Positions 11,201 to 18,554 of a stretch of 55,773 nucleotides of DNA are shown piece after piece. Numbering within the stretch: the stretch's first letter is position 1; every line of letters starts with the position of its first letter. The notes beneath the pieces were generated by a model. The model was given only the letters and a program-made list of their open reading frames with translations, was not told the DNA's origin and made no database searches. A program made the translations under genes and the position numbers. The stretch is from positions 1-55,773 of the IMG/VR virus record IMGVR_UViG_3300047564_005519; one strand, 5' to 3'. Source of the stretch: a virus.

Positions 11201-13566
11201 TGTCTATGTTTAAAACCTCAATGCAACAGTTGGGTTATGCTCTTTCTGAAGTTGGAAACTTCAAAAAGCAAGCAAATATTTTAAATAAAGTTCTAAATGA
11301 TTCTATCTATTATTCTTTAGGTAGACCGGGATCTATTTTACGAGCTGTTGATAATCCATTTACTAGAGAGTATGGCGAACCAGTTATTGAGATACGTGAG
11401 CCATTCCAAAGAATTCATTATATTAGCTCTTTTTCTCATATTTTATCTAATCAAATTCAAGAAAATATCAACGGTGTTGCAACATCGATCACCGCTGTAT
11501 CTGATGGAAAATATCCTGTAACTGTTGCTTTAGATAAAGGTGCGCCAGCAGAACGTCAAGTAGAAAAAACAATTGAAACTGGAATATATTACGATAATAT
11601 GACTGGATCTGGATTCTTTGGATCTATCTTACACCCCTTATTCCATCCTTTAGAAACAATCAGGGGAATCGCAAAGAATGCTCAAGGTGCTCCTGATGAA
11701 TTAAGTGCTCGACGTATTGCTTTAGCGCACTTAAAGGAATCTATTAAAGATATCTATCAAGGAGAATTAATTGTTATAGGCAGCCCTGATATTAGACCTC
11801 ATGACTTAGTGTATCTTTCGGATATTTATGAAAGAATGTATGGAATTTTTGAAGTTGAACAAGTTATCCATCACTTTACTCCAGAGCTCGGATTCATTAC
11901 ATCGATTACCCCTAATGCATTGGTAACTGTAAATGATCCAGCTAGATGGTTTGCTACCTCGTGGATGCAATCTTGGATGCATGTCCAAAACATAAGAAAT
12001 GATACAAGAATCTATTTGGATAGAGCTCGGTCTTCAAGCTCTGGAATTTCTTATGGTGGAAATATCTCTATTGATAGATTAAATGAAGTTTTATCCCCAG
12101 AACTGATTGGTGGATTCCAGTATACTCATGGATCTAGCGCCTTAGTTAAAGATATTATGGCTAATCAGAGTGCGATGGATATGCCCGGTCAGTTTGCTTC
12201 CAAATTGGATCAAGCAGCACAAGAAAATGGTGGTGTGCCAACTCCAGTATTAATGGCATCAGCTATTCCTCTAATAGGCGGAATGGTATGGGATGGTTGG
12301 AAATGGATACGCGATAATGTTCTCGATCAGCATGGTTGTTACGTTCAATATTTGAATAAAAATGGTCAGCCTATGGATGCGGGACTGTCATACAATCAAG
12401 GTATGGCTGTCGGGCAGCATCACAGTAAAGTTTTATTGCCAGGTATATTGGGCGTTCGAGTTAAGGCTAGAACTCCTGAAGGATATGGATATATTAGAAC
12501 TGATGATCTTTTTAAGAGTCTTGGTTGGAGAGAGTCTGAAATTAATGATCTAAATAGATACATATCATATGAAGCAGCTTTGACTCATTCTCGAGTTTTG
12601 GGAATTGCTGGCATTGGTCCAGATAAAGCTGAATTTGAATGGAAGTTTAGGGTAATCTGTAAAGTCGTAGACGTCCTAGACGGTGACACCATAGATGTAA
12701 TTGATGTCATCTCTGGAGCCCAGTTTAGAATTCGTTTTGATGGAGTCAATACATCTGAGACGAATACTATGGGAGGAAAAATTACTGTTCCAGATACTCG
12801 TACTCCTGGTGGTGAGCTTGATTATGAAGCAACTTTTAGCTTGTTAGATGTAACAACTCCTGGCGGTAAAGCAAAATTGTATGTTAAGAATGCACTTAAG
12901 GACAAAATTATTATTGTTAGGATTAATCAGACTAGAACTGATGCTGGTTCAGGTTCTGGTGGTAGAGCTGTATTCGAGGATGATTTTGAAGCTGGTGCAG
13001 CTCTGAATGTTAAGGAAAACTATCAATTAGACATTTTTGGTAGAACATCTACTGGTGAACTGGAAGATGGGAATTCTCGTGTTCTTGGTTCTATTATGTA
13101 TTATTTCACTGATGAAATGATTGATAAGAGTTCAGTGTATATTGCCAACATATTTAGACAATTTGCGATGGATGTTGATGTTATTAAAAATAAAGTAATT
13201 GAAGATATCTATGATAAATCTCCTTTTGCCATTCATTTTGGAAAAATTTATGATGCGATTGATCAAACGATTGGCACTCAATTCTATAATATAGTTAGTC
13301 CATCAGATATGTTGTATGATCTTCCAGAGGATCAAGCAAAAGCTTTTTCTGTTTTAGTTTATTTTAAGGTACTAGAAGAAATATATGAAGCAGCTTCTCA
13401 ATGGCCGCAAATGTCTTGGGATGAGTATTATCCTGATGGATATCCAATAACTTTAAACTGGGAATTAGTTGTTAATAATTTAGCTAAAGTTTTCGTTAAA
13501 GATCTCCAGAAAGAATCACAGTCAGTAATAACTGCTAATGAATCTTCTGGACTACCTGTAGTATAA
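2257..13566 (+). CDS. Giant multidomain baseplate hub protein with embedded SNase-like nuclease domain
   Basis: This 3769-residue protein is several times the usual length of a phage hub. Two related beta-rich domains occur at about 456-650 and 978-1118; both contain an Ile-Lys-Asn element followed by Pro-Asn-Phe-Pro and a Val-x-Leu-x-Leu-Val strand. Residues about 1504-1655 look like the late-control D/gp27 hub fold, with a Gly-Tyr-Gly turn and a 'FNGIITNVE' strand. A hub-like 'FYGKPHWLY' stretch follows at about 1943-1992. Residues about 3167-3228 resemble the hub C-terminal barrel ('GELIVIGSPDIRPHDLVYL'). Glycine/alanine-rich hydrophobic segments lie near 1871-1925 and 2962-2990. Residues about 3464-3620 form a staphylococcal-nuclease-like domain (D3475, D3477, R3493, E3501, R3596). 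The start has a GCGGAGC ribosome site. The hub role is inferred from these motifs and from the lysin, spike and wedge genes downstream. The first 450 residues are unassigned. Confidence 0.85.
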   Translation: MPANNDTTLYILSMLYTYNAFGVEDEQYIKQVIDILELKNNYFFDVEADNAGLRARRKSFLQGTYSPPSEASATAAPALSENGSKIFFTTTMEAPKTDEFARFALSTVITKWLGLSTLFSEANLAELEDKTGTTGSGWNIDQAFQNFIFQEYYLLDENIDLFSLLCVNRLKIWLGIWQQNGTVSPDLAFVEESKTISEFTVIEGEDEQSDPTGSTNTTTANNLSFDGSNNLIFIWDKVFSTQVTGYEAGFDNIHKVSFINRSPSSDQKNSFYRVFSKISSDILDENQPTKAMLSSFGGIVNRLISFGFFELASYAYEISEFAKKRSANVSSVQKSAFEFIDPAVDQVWIDKLIQVEYIIRKDPVLFYNIINYFPSLAIFILDALTITSDYSNGGLGGGSEDILNDPEAFLDSLEKAFGMENGKAVFTLANRFTNTAKRIKDVIESSPYRDNTPPENPDIFHLRLGAANFYVPPLTIDINSSFKAGSLMGAALRQRSSPKFNSGYKETTIRMKLFFPNYEEIWGITIDDASSITLNEDFKIDFRANGDSDAKIDKFLSSLRGLVAAFKYSPFLPIKNHYLNSVHGITAVGLSSMTIATIPNFPFALAVDLELVNFNHKPFLPMITDFNQAIHWGKYRQYMGKAAGHLSKYVSEEFLLKTTDLKETDAFPSEGILDGSAIDPDNPPDSNDIVITEAGEYRPFQALDSTTLKESLLLPELLAAEAAGDVLKTNILSEWRNGNHLTLFSPAEAQTKMYLPSTSSFRNEEEKIMTDLGESFWDSLLKKIGIDVNQSASYGISLAETVDISRENAYNPSIFKTITDLNQIWTAGANPNSQQDSIYEFLTTTFIQQNSSTFPNTDEGKAVKAWFKDRNNPYDAGYTEQLSYIFQGQYITASLYAVKNAFEETANNPKSMLDFLIDNHIANIEGTTGQAPDYDKVKQEFSRAFNVVMYENFFRSGPVQALMEASRLKSGHILFREWEVPMLRVDLDPNSVIINGVTVSLGNSLVKLQVQMLDEPTYQHIGGRDSYINISMTVIGEKELVKLKKVFDHISGLARLEHSTGVIGFLGIKNIITALAGIKYVMPLNYSVNTRPNFPHVYDVELSLVDFDVFQQKREELSSKQQRDLVDHFGTKRNPFLRIKQLWGSFNAYPDFPLSVVDNSGEIVGHLDPDFYFRSFQMFDQDVVNNLSGQIPKIQNYAFEDPVSTADIGFVATATEKIKEFMRLYNDNVNGTNSPEVKNSILEDIVSWMDENQVNKQRFVNIFYTIVKSEAADYASPTVKYQLLTDFISFDSGINEDNPYGMQELQGSQFQVGDYSPNDASMLSSIEAALEGKYNLVYYDEQFGAYKQEDFVSFHPDEVDFHKQIFSIPASDPKAIESGKIPSILHTAIGVYYGYIDKKNGRFYLTIAGNNVKMDENKNIQFGTNYFLDTQTPDKGTTQPLSGVSGVSALSEYQKPNKGDEPGHWETMMVDTQYRDVSGRMIRAFPTYMLWLIDEGGYFAGAKLFDNFYGLQSIIDFSVVTSEDLLGDTLIFRVSNLYSKLTTKPSTELFSSEDYSGDNGPLNLSQGMTGILDRSINMARNIASGMNDYVPDIMNIRLKPGVRVHLRMGYGANPNALQTVFNGIITNVEQGEIVTVTAQSDAIELGAVVNSTDQKGSSGKIDGGVDTGMYLSEPRDLMVRLLSMGASRVREAFAHATRGTVFSQNKFGIRHFGSILYEPLSEGEAAKSDAIRESITGAMGYHSTENGGNTSDPSLGAAAGFSFNLRSGLVPLMSQMWSNFASQTDLEIFKRNIYPGNGLGVAQFLGGDIDDGWSTVSSIVETQEANDRTSGYLGRLSDQSYNELLIRYQQDDKSAQETVANLTAGNALNTEGHSFMNFAAKGVVGGAAVAGVAALFGPISGAVAGAGLLGVLSGRGGTNLFRTMGILSANPDDDLPGFDEISFRAQTYMRTVWDLFQTCARLLPNYIVAVRPFEDRSTVFYGKPHWLYTSGVVPVTTGYPTKEKAEELGLTKGPKEITPNEVLNKILDTINRDTNPLSDYSAFFEAFEPNETLSSMANDIVNSSGIYAPTQYLAGKVINFMSYQCKNYISDNYEKNSDSQEDGVVIYPETSLRAQMPLNKAKVYIGTHLPVIPRKEAREDSQVWTKVTDTIESQRSLHKQIPNLTPRYQFPYFSTTEKTFLPSGPDLVPLIGGVYLKDFLGDVDLTQSGDYLKLSVMELEEFQISKFSLAPGIGGDSPSIQLDVPLNFSDLNQKIEGAFPIDTTYVTMPIPQTQIGFELANAATIADGTYNDFEFQSENFDLDYSEWGAPETPEDEQFYIAMRWPYQPSGVDQDTLNVWTSTYGLDPAGLYGTAQEYKDRKVLVYNPKNGRAVVCRPAYFLWGNNTAAIGGYFSGTEMQIQASEYDALVSPDAAYFLGVITYNTIEEITGQAPMAVEESEVVSAARRSGYRFGPSIQECYMGWVPDYVPVGVVATVVAPVETFKEVDPTTGEEKTLQTTITADGRTITAPGANKAKELMIGSAPYIIGFGGFSSTSNTSVEVEDTVATRLAKQGGTSPTELTVIRNPMLGDGRGGISTNDPFAVMSLFNVEYYDVQEFYEYAGNPVNIGDHKTFFDAVVQADYGVISKDKLNEFKSEDISLNADKRTKFLSVWNVADLISVQARQYYDEDYDPNVSVIAGNGRTLMEAQEIWDQFRAEYHTYESVKKIFADIFGLNPDSEEEFPQLFKAIITGDDTRDTGLSTLYNSKDGLQDEFGILLGSDYVSGLSVGSPTSHIENDYQNQYLEALDFMARNLVDAPLDKGGLIKYYENIMKTNFLRIYENFFSGQNIENIFGFSLEAEDGALNAPVNAKTLLHDNINSPKQLFLLMVGIFRQRMWEDPYARAWLVLKPDRISSWAPWSDGNGWSFRPVDKIFRAFIDPYQDYAKSSKKAKFLELLVKTRGEGNSSGTVYGEVLNDVGTFVNRTVGPLVGALGGALGGLLSMFKTSMQQLGYALSEVGNFKKQANILNKVLNDSIYYSLGRPGSILRAVDNPFTREYGEPVIEIREPFQRIHYISSFSHILSNQIQENINGVATSITAVSDGKYPVTVALDKGAPAERQVEKTIETGIYYDNMTGSGFFGSILHPLFHPLETIRGIAKNAQGAPDELSARRIALAHLKESIKDIYQGELIVIGSPDIRPHDLVYLSDIYERMYGIFEVEQVIHHFTPELGFITSITPNALVTVNDPARWFATSWMQSWMHVQNIRNDTRIYLDRARSSSSGISYGGNISIDRLNEVLSPELIGGFQYTHGSSALVKDIMANQSAMDMPGQFASKLDQAAQENGGVPTPVLMASAIPLIGGMVWDGWKWIRDNVLDQHGCYVQYLNKNGQPMDAGLSYNQGMAVGQHHSKVLLPGILGVRVKARTPEGYGYIRTDDLFKSLGWRESEINDLNRYISYEAALTHSRVLGIAGIGPDKAEFEWKFRVICKVVDVLDGDTIDVIDVISGAQFRIRFDGVNTSETNTMGGKITVPDTRTPGGELDYEATFSLLDVTTPGGKAKLYVKNALKDKIIIVRINQTRTDAGSGSGGRAVFEDDFEAGAALNVKENYQLDIFGRTSTGELEDGNSRVLGSIMYYFTDEMIDKSSVYIANIFRQFAMDVDVIKNKVIEDIYDKSPFAIHFGKIYDAIDQTIGTQFYNIVSPSDMLYDLPEDQAKAFSVLVYFKVLEEIYEAASQWPQMSWDEYYPDGYPITLNWELVVNNLAKVFVKDLQKESQSVITANESSGLPVV

Positions 13567-13577
13567 GGATAGAATTT

Positions 13578-16016
13578 ATGTCTACTTTCAATTTTAATAC
13601 CGATTCCATATCTAGCTCCGCTAGTATTGCGGCCTCAATATCGGAGGCTTATAATCCTGGTGGCAAAACTATAGTTAAAAATACATCTCTTTCTGAAACA
13701 GCATTTTCAAGAGATAGAACTCTGACAACTAGATCTTTAGCCGATGTCATGAGTGGTGATTTTCTTTTCAGGAGTGCTAAATTTTCGGCAACCTATCATA
13801 ATAAAAGTGTAAATAGTTCTATTAATAGCTTGATTACGGGTGGTGCGGCAGCTGCTTTTTCAACTGGTGATACTTTTAAGATAACTGATCCAGAAGGAAT
13901 TACATCTGAATCAGAAATTTCTGGTGGAACAGCGTTTCTTAAAGTTATAAGTCAAAGCGCGCTAGGAAGAAAAGGTGTTGCTGATTTTGTTAAATTCGGA
14001 ACTAGCGCACTTGCAAATACTATGTCTTCTTATAACTCCTATGATCAAACATTGGAGCCAGGATCCGTAGAAACCGGTCCTGGCGTAGATAATCTTCCAT
14101 CTACAGGATTAAGTAGTGGGGCTAGATATGTCGTGGTTGATTCAAATTTGTCCGAAGAAGAGAAAACATGGATGTTCGCTAGAGCACACATGCTAGAGGG
14201 CAAATCTGTTGCTGGGGACGCCTCTGCAATGTATGGATTTAGATTTGATTTAGATAATGCTTTAGCTAAATCTGATACTAATCGTGTTGCTATATTTAGT
14301 TCACAAAGTCATTTTCCAGGGTCTTCACTTTCTCACGAAGTTCCTAATGAAATTATTTTGCAAGCTGAGCAAACTGCATATGTGTGTCCAGCTATGATAG
14401 AACTTTTACTATATTTAGCTTCTAAAATACATATTGTTGGAGGATTTGGTACACACCGAGCCGCTAATCCTCAGACTCAGGGTTCAAACATGAGCGCAGT
14501 GCAACCTGGTAGTTTTGTTAGTGATCATGTTTTTGGAAGAGCATTTGACATTGGTGCAACAGGTGATATTAATAAATCAGAAGTAATCAATTTTAACTCT
14601 CAAGGATCAGATGCAAATATCTATAGAAAAGGTTTAGACTATCTTCTTTTAGCATTAAATTCCGCTCCCGCTAATCTTATTCCTGATTCGATTGCAATTC
14701 ATGGTGGATTGGCAGCTGAGTTTGGTGTTCAATCTGGACAAGAGGATATTAATGGACCACTTTTGACATTATATCCAAATCTAAAATATACCAATTTTAG
14801 CGGTGACGATCAACATAAGAGTCATATTCATATGAGCTTCAGTGGAGCCAGAGGCGGCATTTATACTGGTCCAAATGGAGAACTCGGTGTTGAAGTTGGC
14901 TCTACTAATGCGCCAGTAGTTGCTTCTCCTGGAACTAATACTCCAGGTGGAACAAGCACCTCTACGACTCCAACAGATGCAGAGGGCAACCCTCTGGAAC
15001 AAGGAGACGGGGCCGAAACTGCTACAGTATCTGAATCTGATACTGTTTCAACAGTTGCCCCAATAGAAACAACTACTAGCACGACAACTTATGGTAATAC
15101 ATTTCTTGAGTATGTTAATAAAATTAATGCTAGTAACCCATTTCGCCCTAAGGCAAAAAGTGGTGATGCAGCTACCGGAACAACTGGAGTAAGTGTATCA
15201 GTAACTGGATCGTATACAGTTCCAGCTGGTATTGATGATGAGAAATTTAAGAAGAACTATTCTACAGATACTTCAGGTGCGCTAGGCATTCCCGATTTAT
15301 ACGCTCTGCTAAGGGGAACTATACTAGCAGATGAACCGGCTGCTATATTTACTGGCATTGCAGGTAGAGAAGGCGGTTTGAGGCCAGCAGCGATTTGTCT
15401 CAATCAAGATAGTGGAGATTATTCTATTGGAATGTTTCAAGCGAACATGCTTTTAGGCGCACATGGATTAAAGACATATGTTCTTCCAGTTCCAAATCAG
15501 CAGACAATTCTTGGATGGCAAATAGCATATAAGGATTGGCAAAAAGATGGAGTATATGTAAATAGCAAAGATGATCAAAACTTTACTACAATAATATGGC
15601 CAAAAGTTGAAGCTCTAGAAAAAGCTGATCATATTACCTTAATTGATCCTAATGTCTTTGTTCCGATCAATCAAGCATATATGTTGTATACAGTTATAAC
15701 TGGAAGACCTTGGGATGGAAATAAACTTGGAACTGAACCAGAAGGTGGATATATCTTTTTCCCTTGGGGAGATTATGGTGGTGGATCACCATATGGTTTT
15801 ATCTCAGGCATAAAATACTCAAACGTTAAAGATATTTATGTTAGTGGCGGAGGAAACGGTGATGCTTTAGACGCCTGGGTCTTAAAAATGTTTGAAACAT
15901 CAGGAAAAAATTCAAAAGCAGCAGTTAATGCCCAAAGATGGATAGAAGGTTGGGTATTTAAATCTCGTTGGAGCAGGGATGGTTGGAGAGATAATGAAGA
16001 GATTCCACCAGAGTAA
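13578..16016 (+). CDS. Tail-associated lysin: M15 peptidase plus lysozyme-like domain
   Basis: This 812-residue virion enzyme probably opens the host wall during DNA injection. Residues about 284-425 match the zinc M15/hedgehog DD-peptidase fold: S-x-H-x2-G-x-A-x-D places H317 and D324, and 'HIHMS' supplies H418. A Ser/Thr/Pro/Gly-rich linker follows at about 445-510. Residues about 575-760 look like a lytic transglycosylase/lysozyme domain, with candidate catalytic Glu598 in 'GREGG' and the 'YSIGMFQAN' motif at 615-623. The N-terminal 280 residues are unassigned and probably anchor the protein to the hub. The start follows an AAGGAT ribosome site 11 bases after the hub gene. Phage tail lysins commonly pair two wall-cleaving activities; the exact bonds cut here are inferred. 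Confidence 0.85.
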   Translation: MSTFNFNTDSISSSASIAASISEAYNPGGKTIVKNTSLSETAFSRDRTLTTRSLADVMSGDFLFRSAKFSATYHNKSVNSSINSLITGGAAAAFSTGDTFKITDPEGITSESEISGGTAFLKVISQSALGRKGVADFVKFGTSALANTMSSYNSYDQTLEPGSVETGPGVDNLPSTGLSSGARYVVVDSNLSEEEKTWMFARAHMLEGKSVAGDASAMYGFRFDLDNALAKSDTNRVAIFSSQSHFPGSSLSHEVPNEIILQAEQTAYVCPAMIELLLYLASKIHIVGGFGTHRAANPQTQGSNMSAVQPGSFVSDHVFGRAFDIGATGDINKSEVINFNSQGSDANIYRKGLDYLLLALNSAPANLIPDSIAIHGGLAAEFGVQSGQEDINGPLLTLYPNLKYTNFSGDDQHKSHIHMSFSGARGGIYTGPNGELGVEVGSTNAPVVASPGTNTPGGTSTSTTPTDAEGNPLEQGDGAETATVSESDTVSTVAPIETTTSTTTYGNTFLEYVNKINASNPFRPKAKSGDAATGTTGVSVSVTGSYTVPAGIDDEKFKKNYSTDTSGALGIPDLYALLRGTILADEPAAIFTGIAGREGGLRPAAICLNQDSGDYSIGMFQANMLLGAHGLKTYVLPVPNQQTILGWQIAYKDWQKDGVYVNSKDDQNFTTIIWPKVEALEKADHITLIDPNVFVPINQAYMLYTVITGRPWDGNKLGTEPEGGYIFFPWGDYGGGSPYGFISGIKYSNVKDIYVSGGGNGDALDAWVLKMFETSGKNSKAAVNAQRWIEGWVFKSRWSRDGWRDNEEIPPE

Positions 16017-16025
16017 GGAGAAGAA

Positions 16026-16394
16026 ATGCCCGTAAATTATCCTAAATTTGATAAAAAAATACAAGACCAGATTGACAATACAGGTTTTAGAACTTCTAGG
16101 ACTAGACCTGGAGTAGTAATGTCATATGATAAGGTGTCCAATACCGCTGTAGTTGCCTTAGATGAACAGTTTTCAGATGCAGTTGGAAACATAATCAGAA
16201 ACGTTCCTTGCCCATTCGTTCGTGGTGTTCAAGTTGTAGCTCCTACAATGGGCACTAGATGCCTTGTTGGGTTCAGGGATAATAATGAAACTAATCCTTA
16301 TATTATCAACTATTTTGATGATGGATATTCTAAATTAAATCATTATCATAATACAGTTGTTAGAACTGGCATTCCTAGATACATGGTGCACTGA
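16026..16394 (+). CDS. Baseplate spike OB-fold protein (gp5/gpV N-terminal-like)
   Basis: This protein of 122 residues is predicted all-beta. The central part has the strand pattern of the OB-fold N-terminal domain of phage spike proteins (P2 gpV, T4 gp5): 'PGVVMSYD', then 'AVVALDEQ', a 'VPCPFVRG' segment, and 'MGTRCLVGFRDNN' leading to 'PYIINYF'. In those families the domain sits below the hub and carries the membrane-puncturing needle. There is no long C-terminal beta-helix here; the next gene, which overlaps by one base (TGATG), may supply it. An AAGGAG ribosome site precedes the ATG. The fold assignment is by motif and context. Confidence 0.75.
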   Translation: MPVNYPKFDKKIQDQIDNTGFRTSRTRPGVVMSYDKVSNTAVVALDEQFSDAVGNIIRNVPCPFVRGVQVVAPTMGTRCLVGFRDNNETNPYIINYFDDGYSKLNHYHNTVVRTGIPRYMVH

Positions 16395-16996
16395 TGTTAT
16401 CTGTAGAAAACGAATTAAAAAATAGAAAGTTATATTCTGATCGAGAAGTGGGATTAACTCATCCAGATTTATCTTCATTTATTAGATTAAATGATCATGG
16501 TGATATAGAAATTTTTGCTGCTCCTGGTGTTGGAATCATTATTAGTGGACGGTCTAAGACAATATCTTTATTTGGAGATTCAATTAATCTTCATTGTAAA
16601 GAAAATGGATTAAGATGGAATAGCTATAAGTTTAATTACGCTGCCTCTAAATTTTCAGAACCAACTTTGGTAAAAATTAAATTAAAAGATATTCATTCAG
16701 CTCAAAATGGAGCTACATATTTTCTGGATACTATAAAAGTAATGGAAGAGGAAGAAAAGAAGAATTCAATTACTATTATGGCGGAGAATTCTTTTTCTAC
16801 AAAAAATACAATTACTCAACAAAAATATGTAGCTGATAACGATATATCTGATCTAGGTTTCGAAAACGCTGGTCTCTTAGAGGCATATTCGTCATCGTAC
16901 TCTCAGGAGCATATTACCTTGATGATTGCGTACATTAGAAAAGGAATGAGCTTTAATCAAGCACATCAACAAGCTTTAGAGGATTTAAATGAGTGA
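16394..16996 (+). CDS. Probable second spike component with short beta-helix-like repeats
   Basis: Residues about 25-70 of this 200-residue protein contain alternating short strands ('GDIEIFAAPGVGIIISG', 'KTISLFGDSINLH'), the pattern seen in beta-helical needles attached to OB-fold spike proteins. The remainder is charged and helical, with an acidic EEEEKK stretch and a C-terminal segment that may be a small helical domain. Its ATG overlaps the stop of the OB-fold spike gene by one base, which suggests tight co-translation. I infer that it completes a two-gene spike. An alternative is an unrelated baseplate protein. No catalytic motif is visible. Confidence 0.55.
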   Translation: MLSVENELKNRKLYSDREVGLTHPDLSSFIRLNDHGDIEIFAAPGVGIIISGRSKTISLFGDSINLHCKENGLRWNSYKFNYAASKFSEPTLVKIKLKDIHSAQNGATYFLDTIKVMEEEEKKNSITIMAENSFSTKNTITQQKYVADNDISDLGFENAGLLEAYSSSYSQEHITLMIAYIRKGMSFNQAHQQALEDLNE

Positions 16997-17369
16997 TTTA
17001 TATTTTACACTTGATGGAGATATTGCTATTAATGGCAATAAAGATATAGCGATGCTCTCTAAGCCCATTCAAGCTGATGTGCAGCAGATTTATTTAAGGC
17101 TAATGACTGAACCAGGCGATTTTTATACATATCCATCCTTAGGAATCGATCTATCATTGCTTTATGGAATGCCTCAAACTCCAGAGACTGGTGAGTATGG
17201 TAAGAAATTAATCAGAGCTGGACTTTTAAGAGAAGGAATCTTTAAAGGAAGAAATATTCGTATTGATGCAGTTCCAACTAGTTTAGATACAATTAGATTT
17301 GATATTCACATTTTGAGTAATGTTGACGAACCAATTACTCTTTCAGTAACACAGAATTTGGGAGCATAA
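16989..17369 (+). CDS. Baseplate wedge protein, gp25/gpW-like
   Basis: At 126 residues this is about the usual length of the T4 gp25/P2 gpW family. It shows the family layout: an N-terminal 'DGDIAINGNKDIAML' hairpin, a central helix ending in 'QIYLRLMTEPGDF', then 'YPSLGIDLSLLYG', and a C-terminal beta-rich half. In contractile tails this protein joins the wedge to the hub and initiates sheath assembly. Its ATG lies within the end of the preceding gene (8-base overlap), and the next gene, baseplate J, begins directly after its stop. That order is the classical gp25-J arrangement and supports the call. Confidence 0.85.
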   Translation: MSDLYFTLDGDIAINGNKDIAMLSKPIQADVQQIYLRLMTEPGDFYTYPSLGIDLSLLYGMPQTPETGEYGKKLIRAGLLREGIFKGRNIRIDAVPTSLDTIRFDIHILSNVDEPITLSVTQNLGA

Positions 17370-18539
17370 ATGGCAATTTATGGAGTTAAAACTAAATCAG
17401 ATATTTTAGTATCTGTTTTAAATTCACTAGAAAAAAATGCAGGAGTAAGTGCTGTTTATCCAGGTTCAATTGCTAGAGCTTTCGCAGAAGCTTTTAGTTC
17501 AGAGGTATCAGATTTGTATGAATCTTTAAAATATTCTATTAATCAGAACAATTTAAGTACCGCATCTGGTAGAAACTTAGACTTAATTGGTTCCCTGTAT
17601 GGTATTCCCAGAAAGTCTATATCAACAGCAGCAACTCAAGATAGACAGTCTTATAACATCCAATTTGCGTTAGCTAAACCCCACAGTGGAGATGTGACAA
17701 TACCAAAAGGAACTCTGGTTTATACTGATGTTTCTGAATTTATGACAAGACAATATAGCTACAAATTAGCAGATGCCGTAATTATCCCTGCCGGATCTAC
17801 TCGTGCATATGGTCGGGTAGAGTCTAATTTTACCGATAATTCACACGTTGCTGCTGTTAACAGTCTTACAAAACACAATTTCATTGCCCCACCTACAGTT
17901 ATGGTTTTCTGCTCTAATCCAAAAGAGGTTTATTCTAACATCAATTCTGAATCAGATGGAAACTACCGTCGTAGAATAATTGGTTCTTTAAAGTCAAGAA
18001 CTGTTGGGACATCTGAATCAGTGAGGCTTGCAGCCTTATCTGTAAAAGGCGTTAGAGATGTTCGAATCAGAGAAGCTAGTTTTGGAATTGGATCTTGTGA
18101 TATTATTGTCATCCCAGAAGCGTCAACAAATTTAAAAGCATTACCTGATGCGGTATTGATGGCAGTTAGTCAAGTAAAGCCAGTCGGTGTAAGATTCAAT
18201 ATAAGAATCGCAGAAAAAATATATATCAATGTTGGCGCAACTATTACAATCCCGGCAGGAAATTCGAATACCGTAACAACAGGTATTAGACGACAAGCGG
18301 AACTTTTTATTGGAAGATATCTTAACTCATTGACTGTGGGAGATACGGTTTCACTATCAGAAATTGAACGTCAGATCAGGTTATCTTCTGATATAATTCG
18401 TGGAGTCAGTATTAGCACTTTTGCCGCAGATGGTGTTGAGTTGGCTTTAGAAGATTTTATGTTAAATAGTGTAACTAAATATGCAGTTGCTGGAAATATC
18501 AATGTAAATGCTGTTATAATAGGTTCATCTACTTACTGA
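17370..18539 (+). CDS. Baseplate J-like protein (T4 gp6-like wedge)
   Basis: This 389-residue protein has the recognisable J-family layout. A helical N-terminus contains 'ASGRNLDLIGSLYGIPR' near 64-80. A beta domain with 'TIPKGTLVYTD' follows, then the conserved 'GTSESVRLAALSVKGVRDV' segment near 211-229, a strand pair with 'SCDIIVIPE', and the C-terminal 'IRLSSDIIRGVSIS' region. In phage P2 and T4 these proteins polymerise into the wedge ring of the baseplate. The ATG abuts the stop of the gp25-like gene. Length and neighbours agree fully with the family. Confidence 0.9.
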   Translation: MAIYGVKTKSDILVSVLNSLEKNAGVSAVYPGSIARAFAEAFSSEVSDLYESLKYSINQNNLSTASGRNLDLIGSLYGIPRKSISTAATQDRQSYNIQFALAKPHSGDVTIPKGTLVYTDVSEFMTRQYSYKLADAVIIPAGSTRAYGRVESNFTDNSHVAAVNSLTKHNFIAPPTVMVFCSNPKEVYSNINSESDGNYRRRIIGSLKSRTVGTSESVRLAALSVKGVRDVRIREASFGIGSCDIIVIPEASTNLKALPDAVLMAVSQVKPVGVRFNIRIAEKIYINVGATITIPAGNSNTVTTGIRRQAELFIGRYLNSLTVGDTVSLSEIERQIRLSSDIIRGVSISTFAADGVELALEDFMLNSVTKYAVAGNINVNAVIIGSSTY

Positions 18540-18554
18540 TAGAACAGGTGAATA

